A stretch of DNA of 64,000 nt from Flavobacteriales bacterium. GTDB lineage: Bacteria; Bacteroidota; Bacteroidia; Flavobacteriales_D; Sanyastnellaceae. The notes under the pieces were generated by a model. It was not told where the DNA came from, made no database searches, and worked only from the letters and a program-made list of their open reading frames with translations. Shown here in pieces: positions 52,812 to 62,500 of this stretch (positions are counted from its first letter, which is position 1; every line of letters starts with the position of its first letter). The stretch is taken from the NCBI GenBank assembly GCA_029245065.1, contig JAQWQB010000106.1, positions 1 to 64,000 of the forward strand, read 5' to 3'. The position numbers were made by a program, and so were the translations under genes.

Positions 52812-55800
52812 ATGTTTCGTTCTAGCTCAAATTCGAAGACCATTTTGCACATCCTTTTGATAGGTGCGTGCCTGGTTTTTGGTGCCTTCGAAATTCAAGC
52901 TCAAGATGTGCCTACGTGGAAGGTGAAAATTCTAGCAGCAGGGACTGACAGCCTGCTTTTGGATGAACGCATTGTTTTGAGCACTTCCATCACCTTTCCA
53001 GAAGACTTTTCCAGCCCTTATTCATTCGACCCAACTACCGGATATTTGCATTTCAATCCGCCGCTAACATCAGCTACAACGGTTCGGTACAGAACACTTG
53101 AGATGAAACGTGATTTCAGCTTCGCGAATAAAGACTCCAGTATGATTCGTCCAACTGGAAGCGCGAACATTAGCCCTTACGTTTACCAAGCAGACCTTTT
53201 TCCCCAAAGTAGTTTCGAACAGAATGGACTTGTGAAGGCAGGTTCTATTTCACGTGGCGTGACCTTCGGGAACAGTCAAGATTTGGCCGTAAACAGCAAC
53301 TTGAACCTTCAATTAAGCGGAAAAATAACAGACCGTTTTCAAGTTCTGGCCAGTATTACAGACGATAACATCCCCATTCAACCCGACGGAAACACGCAAC
53401 AACTCCAGGATTTCGACCAAGTGTACATTCAGGTATTTGATGATCACTCCAGAATTACCGCAGGAGATTTTCAAATCGTAGAACGGGATCACCACTTCTT
53501 ACGCTATCAAAAGAGAGCTCGAGGAGCGACTGCTGAAACGACCTGGGGAGATAGTCTTAATACATTCGGATTGGCTGGAAGCGCTGCCGTTTCAAAAGGG
53601 AAATTCGCCCGAAATATCATTCAAGGGGTGGAAGGAAATCAGGGCCCTTACCGTCTCATTGGCGAGGAAGGCGAACGGTTTATCATTGTTTTGGCAGGAA
53701 CAGAACGCGTTTTTATTGACGGAAGGCTTCTCCAACGGGGGCAAGCGGCAGACTATGTCATTGACTACAACACCTCTGAAGTCACCTTCACCCCTCGTAA
53801 CCTGATTACAAAAGACCGTAGAATTGTTGTGGAGTTTCAGTATTCAGATCGAAACTATGCCCGTTCGCTCATCCAAGGAGAAGCATGGGGTGAGCAAGGC
53901 AAGTATTCTTGGTTTGTTCATGCACTTTCGGAGCAAGACAGCAAGAATCAACCTTTGCAGCAAGACTTGGATTTAGACGATCGTCAATTTTTAGGCAGCG
54001 TGGGCGATAACCTGAATGAAGCAGTCATCAATTCAGTTGACAGCTTGGGCTTTACAGATGACCAAGTGCTCTATGCCGTGCGAGACAGCCTGGGTTATGA
54101 CAGCGTCTTGGTGTTTACTTCTAGTCCAGACAGCGCTTTCTACCGCGCCATTTTCAGCTCAGTAGGCCTGGGAAATGGCGATTATGTTGAAGACGGATTC
54201 ACGGCCAATGGGCGGATCTATAAATGGATCGCCCCAGATACGGTAGACAATGTCATTATTCGAAATGGTGACCACGCTCCCCTTCGGTTGCTAGTGACGC
54301 CCAAACAGCGACAAATGATCACGGGGGGTGGGAAAATTCAATTCTCAGAAGACCACCAACTCACATTTGAGGCCTCTTTCACTCAAAATGATGTCAATAC
54401 CTTTTCGGACCTTGATGCTGGAGACAACGGTGGAATGGCATTTTGGACCGATTGGTCGGCGAAGAAAAAGGTGGGCAATGAGCAGAAAACGAAAATGGGA
54501 GTTCGGCTGTTTCATGAATATGTCCAACAGAATTTTACTGAAATTGAACGTTGGAGATCCGTGGAGTTCGACCGGGATTGGAACATCCGTGGTTTGGAGC
54601 TCTTCAGTGATCAACACGTTGCTGGAACTGCCTTGAGTATTGCCGAAGAAAACCTGTATTCGGTATCGGTTGAAGGAGCGTATTTCAGTTCAGGATCGGC
54701 GTATGAAGGGTACAGAGGAAGCTCGTTGATCAATTACTTAAAAGGAGATCGAAAACTCAATTGGCAGGGGAGTTTCACGCAAAGCGAAGGCTTGGTTAAT
54801 TCGAACTTTATTCGCCAAAAAACGAATTTTCAATGGCCTGTGGGCCCTGTCGTTTTAGGCTACAAAGATGATTTCGAATGGAACCGATTCAGTATTGATG
54901 ACACCTTGACTGCCGCGGCCTATCGCTTTCACGAGTGGCAAACGTTCATTGGTAGCCAACTAGAGCGAAAGCTACAATGGAAAATCTTCTACGGACAACG
55001 AACAGATAAGCTGCCTGCAAACAATGAATTGCTGCTGAGCACAGAGGCTCAAGAATACGGCGTTGAGGGAAGCTTAGCAGGGAAAAACAACCGCAGACTC
55101 ACCTGGAACGCCCGCAGAAGAACACTGGCCGTTTCTGATTCTACCCTTTCCGCAATTCGTCCGGAAGAGACCTTACTAGGCCGTATAGACGCTGGAGCCG
55201 ATTTATTTAAAGGATTGCTCGGCGGTCAGTTATTTTACGAAACGGGTTCTGGACTGGAACAAGCGAGGCAATTCATCTACATTGAAGTCCCCGCAGGTCA
55301 GGGAACGTACGTTTGGGTTGACTACAATGAAGACGGCGTGAAAGACCTAAACGAGTTTGAAATTGCTGCCTTTGCTTATGAGGCCAACTACATTCGAACC
55401 TTCGTCCCTTCAGATGATTACGTCCGCACTTACACCAATCAGTTTTCGCTTTCAACCCAATTGCAACCGGCGCGTATTTGGTCCAACGAGAAAGGATTTA
55501 AGAAGACGTTGGCCAAGTTTTCCAATGTTTTCTCCATCAGACTTGATCGAAAAACCACCCGTGACAAAGGGCTTGACCGGTTGAATCCGCTGGAGACTCA
55601 GCTAGCCGATACCAGTTTGCTCAGCTTGGGTTCTGTCCTTCGAAACACCTTTTCTTTCAACCGTACCAATCCAAATTTTGGAGTCGAATACACTTACCAA
55701 GACCTGGGAAATAAGACTTTGTTGGCCAATGGGTTCGAGTCTCGTTCCGATGAATACCATGAAGTTCGCGTTCGAAAAAAGGTGGTGAATGGTGTTACGG

Positions 55801-56273
55801 CGATTGTCATCAATCAGGTTGGAACCAAAACAGCGAGTTCCGATTTTCTCACGGGGAGAAATTACAGCATTGACTACTTGTCGCTAGAGCCTGAGCTGCA
55901 ATGGCAACCATCTACTAGCTTTCGCCTTACGTTGAAAGGGAGGTATGAATCCAAATTAAACGATGGGGATTTTGGAGGAGAGAAAGCCACTATTTCAGAC
56001 ATTGGAACGGAGCTGCGGTTTTCAGATCCGGGCAAGGGAATATTCAGCCTTGAGTTCCATTACCTTGACATTGCTTACAACGGAAGTGGGAACAATGCCT
56101 TGTCTTTTGAAATGCTGGAGAGTTTGAATGTTGGGCGAAATGCTATTTGGACTGCGGGTGTGCAGCGAAGCATTTCACGTAATCTTCAGCTCAGTTTACT
56201 TTACAACGGACGTACTTCTGAATTGGGCACCGTTATCCATGCTGGGTCTGTTCAAATTCGCGCTACTTTCTAA
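52812..56273 (+). CDS. Very large predicted outer-membrane beta-barrel protein
   Basis: About 1153 residues from ATG 52812 (or 52779). Signal peptide with core ILHILLIGACLVFGAF, a periplasmic region (about 30-110), then an SprA-like look: GSISRGVTFGNSQDLAVNSN, DRFQVLASITDDNIPIQPDG, ADYVIDYNTSEVTFTPRNLI, RRIVVEFQYSDRNYARSLIQ. A long run of amphipathic strands ends GSVQIRATF with terminal Phe, typical of outer-membrane barrels. Mid-protein TYVWVDYNEDGVKDLNEFEI looks like a calcium-binding or dockerin-like loop. It is too short for SprA (over 2000 residues). The family is not known to me. A possible -7 element TATCTTTA lies at 52789-52796. Confidence 0.75.
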   Translation: MFRSSSNSKTILHILLIGACLVFGAFEIQAQDVPTWKVKILAAGTDSLLLDERIVLSTSITFPEDFSSPYSFDPTTGYLHFNPPLTSATTVRYRTLEMKRDFSFANKDSSMIRPTGSANISPYVYQADLFPQSSFEQNGLVKAGSISRGVTFGNSQDLAVNSNLNLQLSGKITDRFQVLASITDDNIPIQPDGNTQQLQDFDQVYIQVFDDHSRITAGDFQIVERDHHFLRYQKRARGATAETTWGDSLNTFGLAGSAAVSKGKFARNIIQGVEGNQGPYRLIGEEGERFIIVLAGTERVFIDGRLLQRGQAADYVIDYNTSEVTFTPRNLITKDRRIVVEFQYSDRNYARSLIQGEAWGEQGKYSWFVHALSEQDSKNQPLQQDLDLDDRQFLGSVGDNLNEAVINSVDSLGFTDDQVLYAVRDSLGYDSVLVFTSSPDSAFYRAIFSSVGLGNGDYVEDGFTANGRIYKWIAPDTVDNVIIRNGDHAPLRLLVTPKQRQMITGGGKIQFSEDHQLTFEASFTQNDVNTFSDLDAGDNGGMAFWTDWSAKKKVGNEQKTKMGVRLFHEYVQQNFTEIERWRSVEFDRDWNIRGLELFSDQHVAGTALSIAEENLYSVSVEGAYFSSGSAYEGYRGSSLINYLKGDRKLNWQGSFTQSEGLVNSNFIRQKTNFQWPVGPVVLGYKDDFEWNRFSIDDTLTAAAYRFHEWQTFIGSQLERKLQWKIFYGQRTDKLPANNELLLSTEAQEYGVEGSLAGKNNRRLTWNARRRTLAVSDSTLSAIRPEETLLGRIDAGADLFKGLLGGQLFYETGSGLEQARQFIYIEVPAGQGTYVWVDYNEDGVKDLNEFEIAAFAYEANYIRTFVPSDDYVRTYTNQFSLSTQLQPARIWSNEKGFKKTLAKFSNVFSIRLDRKTTRDKGLDRLNPLETQLADTSLLSLGSVLRNTFSFNRTNPNFGVEYTYQDLGNKTLLANGFESRSDEYHEVRVRKKVVNGVTAIVINQVGTKTASSDFLTGRNYSIDYLSLEPELQWQPSTSFRLTLKGRYESKLNDGDFGGEKATISDIGTELRFSDPGKGIFSLEFHYLDIAYNGSGNNALSFEMLESLNVGRNAIWTAGVQRSISRNLQLSLLYNGRTSELGTVIHAGSVQIRATF

Positions 56274-56640
56274 TCCGAACAGGACTCTTTTCCGATTGCT
56301 TTTTTGATGTTTTCTAATCTTGACCTAGCTCTTGGTTGGAAGAAGTTGTTTTGGTGTGGACGATGGTGAAACAGATCGCTACGGCGGCAAAGTTGTGGGG
56401 GTTTTGCAAGGGGAAATGGTTGGACTGGTGGTCCAGGAGTTGTAGCTTCGAGACGCTGGTTGGCAGGTGGGGGAGGGAGGGCCCGCAAGGGCTGCGTCTG
56501 CACCCCACCGTTTTGGAATCTTTCGCAAAAAAAAGAACCCCTGCTCAAGAGGGATGGAGCAAGGATTCACTAAGAGATAGAAAAATACTAGACCCTGAAT
56601 AGAGTCCTGGGGTAAGCGATTTACAGATCACTGAAGATCC
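56274..56640. other. G-rich non-coding stretch of unusual composition
   Basis: After the large OMP gene, the plus strand becomes strikingly G-rich and T-rich with C-rich complement. Overlapping open frames occur on both strands, none with a credible start, signal peptide or family. Short palindromes GGACtggtgGTCC (56426-56438) and GCCCgcaaGGGC (56482-56493) are present. It may be a dispersed repeat or structured RNA. I see no certain function. Confidence 0.4.
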
Positions 56641-56782
56641 AAATCTTCTGAACTGTCACGCTATTGCTATTGTGTTTACGGATACTCATAACGTTAATTT
56701 TTTAGTGTTTTTCGAAACAACCTTAACCTTGATTGCATTTACAATTTACGTTGCATTAACACGCAGCGAAAGGGTCAGTTTA

Positions 56783-56906
56783 GGAGCGGTAGGGTTTTGG
56801 AAAGGAACGGTATGGTTTTGCGAAGGAGCGGTTTTGATTTCACCCCAAATGGTCCAAAATACGACGTGAGCGGTAAGGATTTCCCGTGAACGGTAACACC
56901 GGTTTT
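56783..56906 (+). repeat. Tandem ~21-nt degenerate repeats
   Basis: Units start at 56783, 56804, 56825, 56846 (degenerate), 56867 and 56887. Core: G/T-GA-G/A-CGGTA-x-GG-x-TTT. Examples are GGAGCGGTAGGGTTTTGG, GGAACGGTATGGTTTTGC and TGAGCGGTAAGGATTTCC. The spacing is 21, 21, 21, 21 and 20 nt, about two helical turns. It is non-coding and lies 50 nt before the 3' end of the minus-strand gene. Confidence 0.75.
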
Positions 56907-56955
56907 AGGCTCATAACACCCAAAAACACGTTATAAACAGCGCTTTTTAGGCTTT

Positions 56956-58065
56956 TTACTGTCCGCAAATAGCATCAATGAGCTCTTTTGAACGGTCAGC
57001 ATAAAAGCCACCCTCCTCAACAATAGCGTGTAAGAATGAACAGGCTTCTTGGGTTTCTTTAATCTCCACAAGGCCCCAAGCATGATAGAATTCACTCTCC
57101 AGCTTAAACGTTTCAATGGTCAACTCTTTGGATTGTTTTAAGAGCTTAATACTCGTTTCGAATCGATTCAATTCCCTTGCGCACATCCCACCATAGAACA
57201 ACCCATTGGCGTCTTCAGGGAAGTGCTCCAAGATGACATCGAAGCGCTTCATTGCTTTGCGGTACTTACCCAAAGCGAAATATTCCATGGTTTCTTCTAA
57301 GTAGTCAACATAGGCTACTTCCTTGGTATCATTGAATACAACAGTTGTTTTGTCGTCTTTGCTCTTCATGCTTGCAGGAGTTCCCAAATCAGGGTAAAAG
57401 GGAACCTCCCAAGAATTAGTGGTTCGCACTCCTCGGTAATCAACCATTTTGTAGTCCATCACATGATAAATGGGTGCTCCATTCACCATAGGCGCTCTTT
57501 CTTCTGGTGTTTCCTGAACCCCTTCAATGGTTTCAGGCGTTGTGGTTTCAATTGGTTCAAGGGCAGGCAAACGACGAACAAAAACCTCTTCAGGTACTTC
57601 TTCTACTTGTTTCACCTGTTGAGGTGCTTCTTTCATGGTGAACGTCATGCTGCTATCGGTTACTTTTCGTTGGACAATAACCGGGTCTTCAGCAGAAGTT
57701 TCCTTCACAATAGGTTCTTCTGAAGCAACCGCAGCAACCTTCGCCTGACTAAGATTCGAATCCATAGGCGGAGTTGAAGGTGTGAACATGAAAAAACCAA
57801 TGACCGCCAAGGCTAGTAAAGCTGGGGCAATCCACCAATTGGACATACCAGAAGTTGGCTCTTCCAATTGGCTTTTAATCCGATCAATGGTTTCAAAAGC
57901 AGCCGGCGCATCTTCAAGACCTTCCATGGCTTCAAACAGAAACGGATCATCCAGGGCGCGTTGCTCCAACCAATGCGCCTCTTCATTAGAAGCATTCCCT
58001 TCCACATATTTACGCAGAATAGCCTCCTCCTGAGATGGGTCGATATGTAGTGTAGACTTATTCAT
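56956..58065 (-). CDS. Membrane protein with anti-sigma-like N-terminus and TPR C-terminus
   Basis: A 369-residue protein. The N-terminal ~70 residues (EAILRKYVEGNASNEEAHWL, DDPFLFEAMEGL) resemble the anti-sigma start of Bacteroidota proteins. A membrane segment lies at about 75-93 (WWIAPALLALAVIGFFMF), then a long Glu/Pro/Val-rich linker (to about 230) and TPR-like helices (about 255-365; YFALGKYRKAMKRFDVILEH, GLFYGGMCARELNRFETSIK). It overlaps the sigma factor gene by 8 nt, strong support for a regulatory pair. Anti-sigma activity is inferred. Confidence 0.7.
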   Translation of the reverse strand: MNKSTLHIDPSQEEAILRKYVEGNASNEEAHWLEQRALDDPFLFEAMEGLEDAPAAFETIDRIKSQLEEPTSGMSNWWIAPALLALAVIGFFMFTPSTPPMDSNLSQAKVAAVASEEPIVKETSAEDPVIVQRKVTDSSMTFTMKEAPQQVKQVEEVPEEVFVRRLPALEPIETTTPETIEGVQETPEERAPMVNGAPIYHVMDYKMVDYRGVRTTNSWEVPFYPDLGTPASMKSKDDKTTVVFNDTKEVAYVDYLEETMEYFALGKYRKAMKRFDVILEHFPEDANGLFYGGMCARELNRFETSIKLLKQSKELTIETFKLESEFYHAWGLVEIKETQEACSFLHAIVEEGGFYADRSKELIDAICGQ

Positions 58066-58615
58066 TATTGGTCAGCATAAGCTGTAAGTTTCGTTTGCCA
58101 TTTTGCAAGAAGCTCTTTACTTTTTTTAGTTCGAAACCGGTTGTTTCAGCCACTTCTCTATAGCTCTTTTGATCGAGATAGAAGAGTTTAACACACCGCT
58201 GTTGTTCCGGATTAAGTTGCTCTATGGCTTTTTCAAGGGCCACTAAGTTCGCTTCATTTTCGAAAGCAATTTCAAGTGAAGAGGTATCATCTTCAAGTTG
58301 TGTTTCCACGTCTCGAACGAAGGTTTTCTTCTGCTTTCGCAATTGCATTAGGCAATGGTTTCGTGTTACGGTGAACAGCCAAGATTTGAAGTGTTTAACC
58401 TCGTAGTTCTGCAACTCCTTGAGCAATTTCTCAAACACTTGCATTACGGCGTCTTCAGCGTCAGTTTCAGACTTGAGGTACTTCATGCATACACCAAAAG
58501 CGAGGTGGGCATACCTCTTGTAAAGTTCACCCACCACTGCTTTTTTACCATTCTTTCGATAGGCATCAAGCAGTTCATCATCGCTTAATTGTGTTATGCG
58601 TCTTTTGCCAATCAT
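58058..58615 (-). CDS. ECF-type RNA polymerase sigma factor
   Basis: A 185-residue sigma-70 family protein. Region 2 (about 25-95; DAEDAVMQVFEKLLKELQNY, WLFTVTRNHCLMQLR) and region 4 (about 120-175; LNPEQQRCVKLFYLDQKSYR, EVAETTGFELKKVKSFLQNG). No region 3. It follows the plug-domain gene by 14 nt and overlaps the TPR protein gene by 8 nt, forming a compact three-gene operon. Confidence 0.92.
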   Translation of the reverse strand: MIGKRRITQLSDDELLDAYRKNGKKAVVGELYKRYAHLAFGVCMKYLKSETDAEDAVMQVFEKLLKELQNYEVKHFKSWLFTVTRNHCLMQLRKQKKTFVRDVETQLEDDTSSLEIAFENEANLVALEKAIEQLNPEQQRCVKLFYLDQKSYREVAETTGFELKKVKSFLQNGKRNLQLMLTNNE

Positions 58616-58629
58616 TGGCTAGTTCTCTC

Positions 58630-59349
58630 TTATTGCTGTGAATAGTACCATTCGTTGTAAAGGTCAAAATAATTTTTGGACTCTATTACAATTACTCCTC
58701 CTGTAAAATCGCCATACTTTGCAGGCACTCCTCCCGTGTAAACGGAAACACTTCCAATTCCTGAGGCTGGAATGCCGCCAAAGTTACCTTGAACCTTCAT
58801 TCCATCTACAATGTACTGAACTGAGTTTCCTCTTGCTCCACGGAAATGCAGCTCCTGTGTTACCGGATCAATTTTCACGTCTGCTGTCATGGTAGCGATA
58901 ATACCCTTGATATCTCGCTTGGCAGGACTGTTTTTAAGGTCAGCTGCAAGCGTCGTGATTTTTGATGTTTCTTCTGGGTTGATGAGTTTATTCTCATACT
59001 CTACAATAATCGCTTTATCGATCATGACTGCATCATCAGTCAGACGTATATCATCTAACCTCAATGACTGATCTGGCTTGACCAATACTCCAGTCAGTTC
59101 ATGGTTGTTCATTCCGATAAATGACACTTTTAAAGTGTAAGTACCTGGATTCAAAGGCTTAATTCTAAATTGACCATCTAAATCTGTGGCAACTGGCGTT
59201 TGATTGTCGCCTGCTTGCGCAATAACTGTTGCTCCCGGAAGTGGCTGTCCTTGCGCATCAAGCACCACTCCATACAATTCTCCCCAAGTTTGGGCAGCAG
59301 CACCTAGGGCGAAGATCCCAAACAGTGCCATTAACATTAACTTTTTCAT
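58630..59349 (-). CDS. Barrel-less TonB-receptor-type plug protein with carboxypeptidase-regulatory domain
   Basis: A 239-residue exported protein. Signal peptide (1-20, ending GAAAQ), a carboxypeptidase-regulatory-like domain (about 22-105; YGVVLDAQGQPLPGATVIAQ, PVATDLDGQFRIKPLNPGTY) and a plug domain (about 140-225; DIKGIIATMTADVKIDPVTQ, FRGARGNSVQYIVDGMKVQG, VSVYTGGVPAKYGDFTGGVI). Full receptors would continue with a ~600-residue barrel, but this one ends with a stop after NEWYYSQQ. There is no sign of frameshift downstream, only 14 nt to the sigma gene. It appears to be a purpose-built short protein, perhaps a signalling partner of a separate barrel. ATG 59349 starts the signal peptide. 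Confidence 0.82.
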   Translation of the reverse strand: MKKLMLMALFGIFALGAAAQTWGELYGVVLDAQGQPLPGATVIAQAGDNQTPVATDLDGQFRIKPLNPGTYTLKVSFIGMNNHELTGVLVKPDQSLRLDDIRLTDDAVMIDKAIIVEYENKLINPEETSKITTLAADLKNSPAKRDIKGIIATMTADVKIDPVTQELHFRGARGNSVQYIVDGMKVQGNFGGIPASGIGSVSVYTGGVPAKYGDFTGGVIVIESKNYFDLYNEWYYSQQ

Positions 59350-59365
59350 ACTAAATAGGTTTTGT

Positions 59366-59380
59366 GGTTGCCAAGCAACC
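59366..59380. promoter_or_regulatory. Inverted repeat just upstream of the plug-sigma-TPR operon
   Basis: GGTTGC-CAA-GCAACC, a perfect 6-bp inverted repeat 16 nt before the ATG of the plug gene. It is a possible operator or leader hairpin. Confidence 0.35.
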
Positions 59381-59591
59381 GGTTCTCTAAACAAACACCT
59401 TAACTGTGTTTACGTCATTGAGATGCAGCGTACTTTCAAATTCCATAAGCAGTTCGAAAAAAAAATTTCATTCAAGGAAATCCCCATTGTTTGTCGTTCT
59501 AGGATTCAAACAATACCAATTCGTTTAAATCCTTGCGGTACAACCTTTTGAGCCGTAAATTGGTCTTACTAGTGAAACCACACGTTCCGCA

Positions 59592-62500
59592 ATGAAAAAG
59601 TTTACTACTCTGCTACTTTTGGTTATGGTGTCAACACTCGCTGTTGCCCATTCACCTAAGCTTTCATTCGATTTCCGAGCCAACTTCGGACAATGGAATG
59701 ACAACGTTCTTTTCAAGACCTCCATTGGTCCAAGCACCGTATTCCTAGAGTCAAATACCATGACTTGGGTACTAGCTCACCCTGAAGATTATGCCTTGGT
59801 GCATGAAAGTTCGGAGTGGGATAAGGCTACTTTAGACGCTTGGGAATTAAGGGGTCATGCCTACAAAGTTCATTTCGTTGGTGGTTCAACAGCCAATGTG
59901 GTTGGTCAAAATGAACAAAGCGGGTATCACAATTATTTCATTGGAAACGACACTGAAAAATGGGCTTCAAATGTCCCTGCTTTCGGCGCTGTTAGATATG
60001 CCGACGTGTGGGAAGGCATTGGATTACGCGTTTACAATTCTGCCGGACAATTCAAATATGACTTCATTGTAGATGCTGGGACGAACACGAATGCTGTTCA
60101 GCTTTCTTACGAAGGAATAGACGGTATTGAAATCGTTGATGGCAACTTGGTTATCCAAACTTCCGTTGGTGATGTGACCGAACAAGCACCTTATGCCTAT
60201 CAAATGGATGGCAATGAAATGGTGGAAGTGGCTTGCTCTTACGCCCTTGAAGATGGAAAAATGAGTTTCGTTTTTCCTGATGGTTACGACGAAACACGCA
60301 AATTGATTATTGATCCAATCGTAATTGCTTCTACCCTTTCTGGTACGAATGGAAGCGATAACTACGGTCACTGCGCCGCTTATGACATTGCTGGAAACAT
60401 CTATACAGGAGCACGTTCATTCGGAACTGGATACCCTACAGACACTGGTTCTTTCCAAGAAAACTTTGGAAATGGTGGAGGTGGGTTTGGCGTCGACATG
60501 GCGTTCAGTAAACTCAACCCGGAAGGAACTGAATTGATATGGGCAAGCTATTTAGGTGGTGATGGACAAGATCTTCCACACTCAATCATCGCCAATGATT
60601 TTGGCGAACTTTACACCTTCGGAACAAGTGATTCTGGAGATTTCCCTACGACAGACGGTGCCTACTCAGAAACGAACAGTGGAGGAGTTGACATTGCCGT
60701 ATCACACTTCTCTGAAGATGGAACCGCGCTGATTGGAGGAACATTAATTGGTGGGTCTGGGGCCGATGGTCAAAACCAAATCACCACCAACTACGGTGAT
60801 ACGTACCGAGGTGAAATCATCTTGGACTACGACCAAAACCCAGCCATTGCCTCTTGTACGCGTTCAACTGACTTCCCAACTACAGGGGGAGCGTATGAGC
60901 CCAATGCATACGGCAACGACACCGATCAAGATGCGGTTATGTGTAAGTTCAATCCAGAATTGACTTCCCTTACTTGGTCTTCTTACTTTGGAGGAACAGC
61001 TGGAGATGCTGGTTTTGGAATGCGTTTCACCACAGACGGAACGTTCTACATGGCTGGAGGTTCAGCTAGTAACGATCTTGAAGCTACAGCTGGCGCTTAT
61101 CAAACTACAGGAAATGCGGGTGTAAACTCGGGATATATTGCACACTTCAGTGCAGATGCCAACGACTTGCTATCATGCACCTACTATGGTGGTGATGAAG
61201 CAGATAACATCTTCTTTATCGACTTAGATAACGACGAAAATGTGTGGGTTTACGGACAATCTGCCAATGAACTTCCAATCACAGACGGCGTGTATTCCGA
61301 GGAAAACGGAACCCTCTTCGTTACCAAATTCAACCCTGCCCTTACCGAATTAGTTGCTGGCTCAATGGTAGCTGCAGGCACTTGGGGAAGCGGTGGCGTA
61401 CCAATTGCATTCCTGGTAGACCGTTGTGATAACATTTACATCTCTGCACACGGCGCTTCAGGAGATTTAACAACAACAGACGATGCCGTGTACACTGAAG
61501 GTGGTTTCTACCTTGCCGCTTACGGACCTGAAATTGAAACGCTTGAATTTGCTACCTACTACGGGGCGAATCATGTGGATGGTGGAACATCACGTTTCGA
61601 CAAAAATGGAATCATTTATCAGGGTGTTTGCACCATCGGTGGATTCCCGACGAATGCGGATGCATACTCCACAACCCAGGATGGATGGGACATTGGCGTG
61701 TTCAAAATGGACTTTCAAGTGTCAGGGGTAAACGCACAATTGACCGCGAGTGCAGATGCATTGAACGGATGTGCACCGCATAATATTGACTTCAACAACT
61801 ACAGTGTTGGTGATGTATTTGAATGGGATTTTGGAGACGGCTCTCCCATCAACAACGAATTTGAACCAAGTCACACCTACACTGAACCTGGTGTTTACGA
61901 AATTCAGCTGATCAGCTCCGATTCACTTTCTTGCAACTTGGCCGATACAGCTTACTTGGAAATTTCAGTTTCCGAACCAGTTGACTTCAATGCTGCTTTT
62001 GAAGTGGAATTGAATTGCGAAGACCTATCCATCACTACCAACAACCAGACGGGAATTGATTGGTTGGACTACGAATGGGACATGGGCGATGGCACCATCT
62101 TAACAGGTGAAAACGTTGAGCACGTGTACGGTGAGGAAGGAGAGTTTGTCATTAGTTTGAGCGCCGTAGACAACGGATGTATTGCAGATGATCAAGCTGA
62201 GGAGACTGTCCAAATAGTTGGGGCCGTAGAAGCCTCCTCTCTCTTTGATGACTACGAGGGATGTGGTGAACTTGAAATCTCTTTTGATAACACCAGTAAT
62301 GGGGTCACCTACCAGTGGGACTTCGGTGACGGGTCTCCAGTAACAACTGAAGAGAACCCAACACATACCTTTGGCCCAGGCCAATATGAGGTTCAACTGA
62401 CTGCCTTCCACCCTGAAAGTTGCAACCTAGAAGACGATACCACATTGATGGTGACTGTTGGTGAAGATCAATTCATTGAAGCGGCCTTCCAATTGCTGCA

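Noticed and set aside
56314-56602. Overlapping frames on both strands (56336-56602 plus; 56270-56548 and 56379-56570 minus)
   Set aside because: Mutually overlapping, biased in composition, no start context or domain; by-products of a G-rich non-coding stretch.
56783-56906. Plasmid-type iteron origin
   Set aside because: No replication initiator, AT-rich unwinding region or partition gene nearby; surroundings are chromosomal.
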